64,000 bases of DNA, from contig NZ_LMHV01000034.1 of assembly GCF_001429725.1 (NCBI RefSeq), forward strand, positions 187,534-251,533, given 5' to 3'. The position numbers were made by a program, and so were the translations under genes. The DNA comes from Rhizobium sp. Root708. GTDB taxonomy: Bacteria; Pseudomonadota; Alphaproteobacteria; Rhizobiales; Rhizobiaceae. The stretch's first letter is position 1; each line of letters starts with the position of its first letter. Shown piece by piece: positions 61,470 to 64,000 of the stretch. The notes under the pieces were generated by a model. It was not told where the DNA came from. It worked only from the letters and a program-made list of their open reading frames with translations, and made no database searches.

Positions 61470-61931
61470 TCACTGTGCGATGCACTGACGGCGGGGGCCG
61501 TAATATGGCTGGTATGTGTTGTCGTAGGCGCGGTACGAACGATAACGGCTGTAGCACCAGTCGGCGTGCGATCCGGTTGCCCGGGCCCGCGGCTGTTGCG
61601 ACGAGATGATACCGCCGATGATAGCACCGGCAGCAAGGCCGCCGATCAGCGCGCCAGCGCCATTGTCGTGGTCGTCGTAGTAGCGCCGACCATAGTAACG
61701 GTCACCATAGTACCGATTTCCGTAGTAGCGGTCGCGATTATAACGGTTGCCATTTCTATAGCCGCCGCAGCGGTAGATTTCGCAACGCGAACGATGGCTG
61801 TTGGCTCCGGAATCGCCAAAGCTGCCTCTGCTCTGTGCAGAAGACGGATCGCGAGAATTTTCGGCCAAACTAGGCGTAAAGCTCGCGAGACCTGTCGCGA
61901 TCGCCAGAAAAATCGTCGCCAGACGTTTCAT
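61470..61931 (-). CDS. BA14K family protein
   Basis: The protein has 153 residues from an ATG at 61931 with GAGAGG upstream. An N-terminal signal peptide (LATIFLAIATGLASFTPSLA) is followed by a Tyr/Arg/Asn-rich repeat (RYNRDRYYGNRYYGDRYYG), a Gly/Ala/Ile hydrophobic segment (ALIGGLAAGAIIGGII) and the diagnostic C-terminal motif HADWCYSRYRSYRAYDNTYQPYYGPRRQC. Brucella BA14K is an immunoreactive protein with lectin-like activity; in rhizobia these are envelope proteins of unknown role. The Cys pair in the motif may form a disulfide. Confidence 0.9.
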   Translation of the reverse strand: MKRLATIFLAIATGLASFTPSLAENSRDPSSAQSRGSFGDSGANSHRSRCEIYRCGGYRNGNRYNRDRYYGNRYYGDRYYGRRYYDDHDNGAGALIGGLAAGAIIGGIISSQQPRARATGSHADWCYSRYRSYRAYDNTYQPYYGPRRQCIAQ

Positions 61932-62130
61932 TTCGTACCTCTCAAACCGCAATCGGCCCATCATGCATGCAGGAATAACGCGCTGATCTGCCGCAGGTTC
62001 CTGTCGCAAAAAGCGTTTCGCGCCTTTGGACAAGGCAAGAAAGAATCGGACAACTCCATTTGTGACACTTTTATTGCAGCGCTTGCTATTTTATGACGAG
62101 CTTCGAAAAAGTTCTCAACGGATGGATTGA

Positions 62131-62772
62131 ATGCTCAGCTGGTTTCGCAAACTTCTGCCTCGGGAAGACCGATTCTTCGACCTCTTTGCCCAGCACTCGC
62201 GCACCATTGTCGGTGCTGCGGAGGCTTTGAACGAACTGCTTGCGGGCAAAGACACCGATCGCCACTGCGAGCGTATCGTCGCGTTGGAGAACGAAGCCGA
62301 CGACATCACCCGCGAAGTGCTGCTCGCGGTGCGCCGCAGCTTCATAACGCCATTCGACCGCGTTGATATCAAGGATCTGATCCAGTCGATGGATGACGCG
62401 ATCGACATGATGCACAAGACGGTGAAAACCATCCGCTTGTTCGAGCAGAAGGAATTCGATCCCCGCATGCAGGAGATGGGAACCGCGATCGTCCAGGCGG
62501 CGCATCTCGTGGCCGAAGCCATCCCGCTTCTCAACCGGATCAACGCCAATGCGCCTCGCCTGATGGCAATCGCCGAGGAAGTGACGCGCGTCGAGGGACG
62601 GTCCGATGATCTGCACGATCGCGGGCTGAAGGACCTGTTTCTCCGTCACGGAGCATCGAACCCAATGGCCTATATCATCGGCAGCGAAATCTATGGCGAA
62701 CTTGAGAAGGTCGTCGATCGCTTCGAGGACGTTGCAAACGAAATCAGCGGCATCGTGATCGAGAACGTCTGA
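62131..62772 (+). CDS. DUF47 / PhoU-like phosphate transport accessory protein
   Basis: The product has 213 residues of all-helical PhoU-like fold (DRFFDLFAQHSRTIVGAAEALNELL..., VALENEADDITREVLLAVRRSFITPFDRVDIKDLIQSMDDAIDMM). The E..AD..T and DR.DI..L patterns are those of DUF47 metal-binding helices. Its stop overlaps the Pit start by one base (TGATG), so the two are coupled. It is thought to regulate or assist the low-affinity Pit transporter. Confidence 0.92.
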   Translation: MLSWFRKLLPREDRFFDLFAQHSRTIVGAAEALNELLAGKDTDRHCERIVALENEADDITREVLLAVRRSFITPFDRVDIKDLIQSMDDAIDMMHKTVKTIRLFEQKEFDPRMQEMGTAIVQAAHLVAEAIPLLNRINANAPRLMAIAEEVTRVEGRSDDLHDRGLKDLFLRHGASNPMAYIIGSEIYGELEKVVDRFEDVANEISGIVIENV

Positions 62773-63776
62773 TGGACGCCACCCTCGCCTTCCCATTGCT
62801 CGCGGCGCTGATTGCGATCGCGCTGTTCTTCGATTTCCTCAACGGCCTGCATGACGCGGCGAATTCGATCGCAACGATCGTGTCGACGCGCGTGCTGCGG
62901 CCGCAATATGCGGTCGCCTGGGCCGCCTTCTTCAACTTCATTGCCTTCCTGTTCTTCGGCCTGCACGTCGCCGAGACGCTCGGCACCGGCATCATCGATC
63001 CCGCCATCGTTTCGCCGATGGTGATCTTTGCCGCGCTAATGGGCGCGATCATCTGGAACATCGTCACCTGGGTGCTCGGCATCCCGTCAAGCTCCTCCCA
63101 CGCGCTGGTGGGTGGTTTGGTCGGCGCCGGTCTCGCAAAGGTCGGTTGGAGCTCCATCGTCTGGAGCGGGCTTCTGAAGACGGCCGGGGCGATCGTGATG
63201 TCGCCGATGATCGGCTTTCTTCTGGCACTCTTCCTGGTGCTCGTCGTCTCGTGGCTGTTCGTGCGACAGACGCCTTTTGCGGTCGACCGAACGTTCCGCG
63301 TACTGCAATTCGCGTCGGCCTCCCTATATTCGCTTGGTCACGGCGGTAACGACGCGCAGAAGACGATGGGGATCATTGCGATCCTGCTCTACTCGCAGGG
63401 TTATCTCGGCGGCAGCTTTCACGTTCCGCTTTGGGTCGTCCTGTCGTGCCAGTCGGCCATGGCGCTCGGCACATTGTTCGGGGGGTGGCGGATCGTTCAC
63501 ACCATGGGCTCCAAGATCACCCGCCTCAATCCCATGCAGGGCTTCTGCGCAGAAACAGGCGGAGCGCTGACGCTCTTTGCCGCCACGTGGCTCGGCATTC
63601 CCGTTTCGACGACACATACCATAACCGGTGCGATCGTCGGCGTGGGTGCTGCGCGTCGTGTCTCGGCTGTGCGCTGGGGGCTTGCAGGCAACATTGTCAT
63701 CGCCTGGGTCATCACATTGCCGGCCGCCGCATTGATCTCAGCGGCGTTCTACTGGGCCGCTGCCCTTTTCAACTAA
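62772..63776 (+). CDS. pit: Inorganic phosphate transporter (Pit family)
   Basis: This proton-phosphate (metal-phosphate) symporter at the inner membrane has 334 residues and about ten TM helices. Two inverted repeats carry the family motifs: FLNGLHDAANSIAT near the start and SLGHGGNDAQKTMGIIA near residue 200, with GIPSSSSHALVGG and GIPVSTTHTITGAIVG as matching loops. It is the low-affinity system used when phosphate is plentiful. The DUF47 gene is immediately upstream; the 3' end overlaps the opposite-strand small membrane protein by 39 bp. Confidence 0.95.
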   Translation: MDATLAFPLLAALIAIALFFDFLNGLHDAANSIATIVSTRVLRPQYAVAWAAFFNFIAFLFFGLHVAETLGTGIIDPAIVSPMVIFAALMGAIIWNIVTWVLGIPSSSSHALVGGLVGAGLAKVGWSSIVWSGLLKTAGAIVMSPMIGFLLALFLVLVVSWLFVRQTPFAVDRTFRVLQFASASLYSLGHGGNDAQKTMGIIAILLYSQGYLGGSFHVPLWVVLSCQSAMALGTLFGGWRIVHTMGSKITRLNPMQGFCAETGGALTLFAATWLGIPVSTTHTITGAIVGVGAARRVSAVRWGLAGNIVIAWVITLPAAALISAAFYWAAALFN

Positions 63777-63995
63777 TGAGGGGGCGGGTCTCCGCCTCTT
63801 CTGCCACCAGACGGAGAATCGCCGCCGCATTCTCCGCGCCACATGCAGGTCGTGGGACAGGACCAGGACGCCGAGCGGCACCATCCAGAATCCGAGAATC
63901 GGCAAAAATCCGAGACAGCCGCCTGCGACAAGCAGCCCGCCGATCGACAATCGCGCCGCGCGCGACTGCGGCAGGGGGATACGGACAGAGCCCAT
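63738..63995 (-). CDS. Small membrane protein, 85 aa
   Basis: An 85-residue frame on the minus strand overlaps the end of pit by 39 bp. Two adjacent hydrophobic segments (LSIGGLLVAGGCLGFLP and LGFWMVPLGVLVLSHD) are followed by a very basic tail (RRMRRRFSVWWQKRRRP). The pattern 'LPILGFWMVPLGVLVLS' occurs in a conserved group of uncharacterised alphaproteobacterial membrane proteins. It could extend beyond the right edge if it starts upstream of 63995. Confidence 0.65.
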   Translation of the reverse strand: MGSVRIPLPQSRAARLSIGGLLVAGGCLGFLPILGFWMVPLGVLVLSHDLHVARRMRRRFSVWWQKRRRPAPSLVEKGSGPVERR

Positions 63996-64000
63996 AACGA

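Overview
The window is a chromosomal, mostly housekeeping stretch of an alphaproteobacterium of the Rhizobiales, most likely Rhizobiaceae (Rhizobium/Ensifer/Agrobacterium relatives). Reasons: high GC; an exoR gene; a class I PHB synthase; paired DUF1127 genes; a BA14K protein; fused SecDF; a TolC/PopZ/ValS-type neighbourhood; and a small RNA with CCUCCUCCC loops. No prophage, insertion sequence, CRISPR array or integron was seen.

Layout. 0-1.3 kb: a split pair of surface-polysaccharide modification genes (AT3 acyltransferase, cut by the window edge, and an SGNH hydrolase). 1.4-8.6 kb: recJ, homoserine dehydrogenase, an AlaC-like aminotransferase, a small lipoprotein and phaC. 8.6-17.7 kb: a methyltransferase, a Tlde1/DUF2778 protein, map, radC, a membrane-anchored tyrosine phosphatase, sthA, a radical SAM protein and a SnoaL-like protein. 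17.8-21.5 kb: tig, tRNA-Leu(UAG), and a GDYXXLXY/DUF2157 membrane pair. 21.6-22.8 kb: a regulatory island with one three-hairpin anti-Shine-Dalgarno sRNA and two DUF1127 genes, each unit with its own terminator. 22.8-25.4 kb: a GT39 and GT2-GtrA glycosylation pair. 25.7-29.6 kb: trmFO, an MBL-rhodanese persulfide dioxygenase, 1-Cys peroxiredoxin and an unknown membrane protein. 29.6-33.9 kb: yajC-secDF followed by two genes related to mitochondrial complex I assembly factors.

34-52.5 kb: a DUF815 ATPase, then a long minus-strand block (dgt, argS, a SPOR protein, nagZ, scpA-scpB, tatA-tatB-tatC, serS, surE, pcm, an NlpD/DipM-like lipoprotein) for cell-envelope, secretion and chromosome-segregation functions, followed by erpA, xthA and exoR. 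52.5-59.5 kb: a FadL-type porin, valS, popZ and a second isoaspartate-methyltransferase-like gene. The tolC gene I expect between the last two is absent. 59.5-64 kb: tiny membrane proteins, tRNA-Cys(GCA), a secreted protein with two Tudor-like repeats, a BA14K protein, a DUF47/Pit phosphate-uptake pair and a small membrane protein.

The most interesting signals are the anti-Shine-Dalgarno sRNA next to the DUF1127 genes (two identical 13-nt loops), the NDUFAF3/NDUFAF6-like genes in the Sec operon, the Tudor-like secreted protein, the small membrane ORFs around 59.7-60.05 kb, and the apparent loss of tolC (and perhaps glpX) from otherwise conserved gene orders. I did not find a clearly new multi-gene system; most of the region is ordinary core genome.
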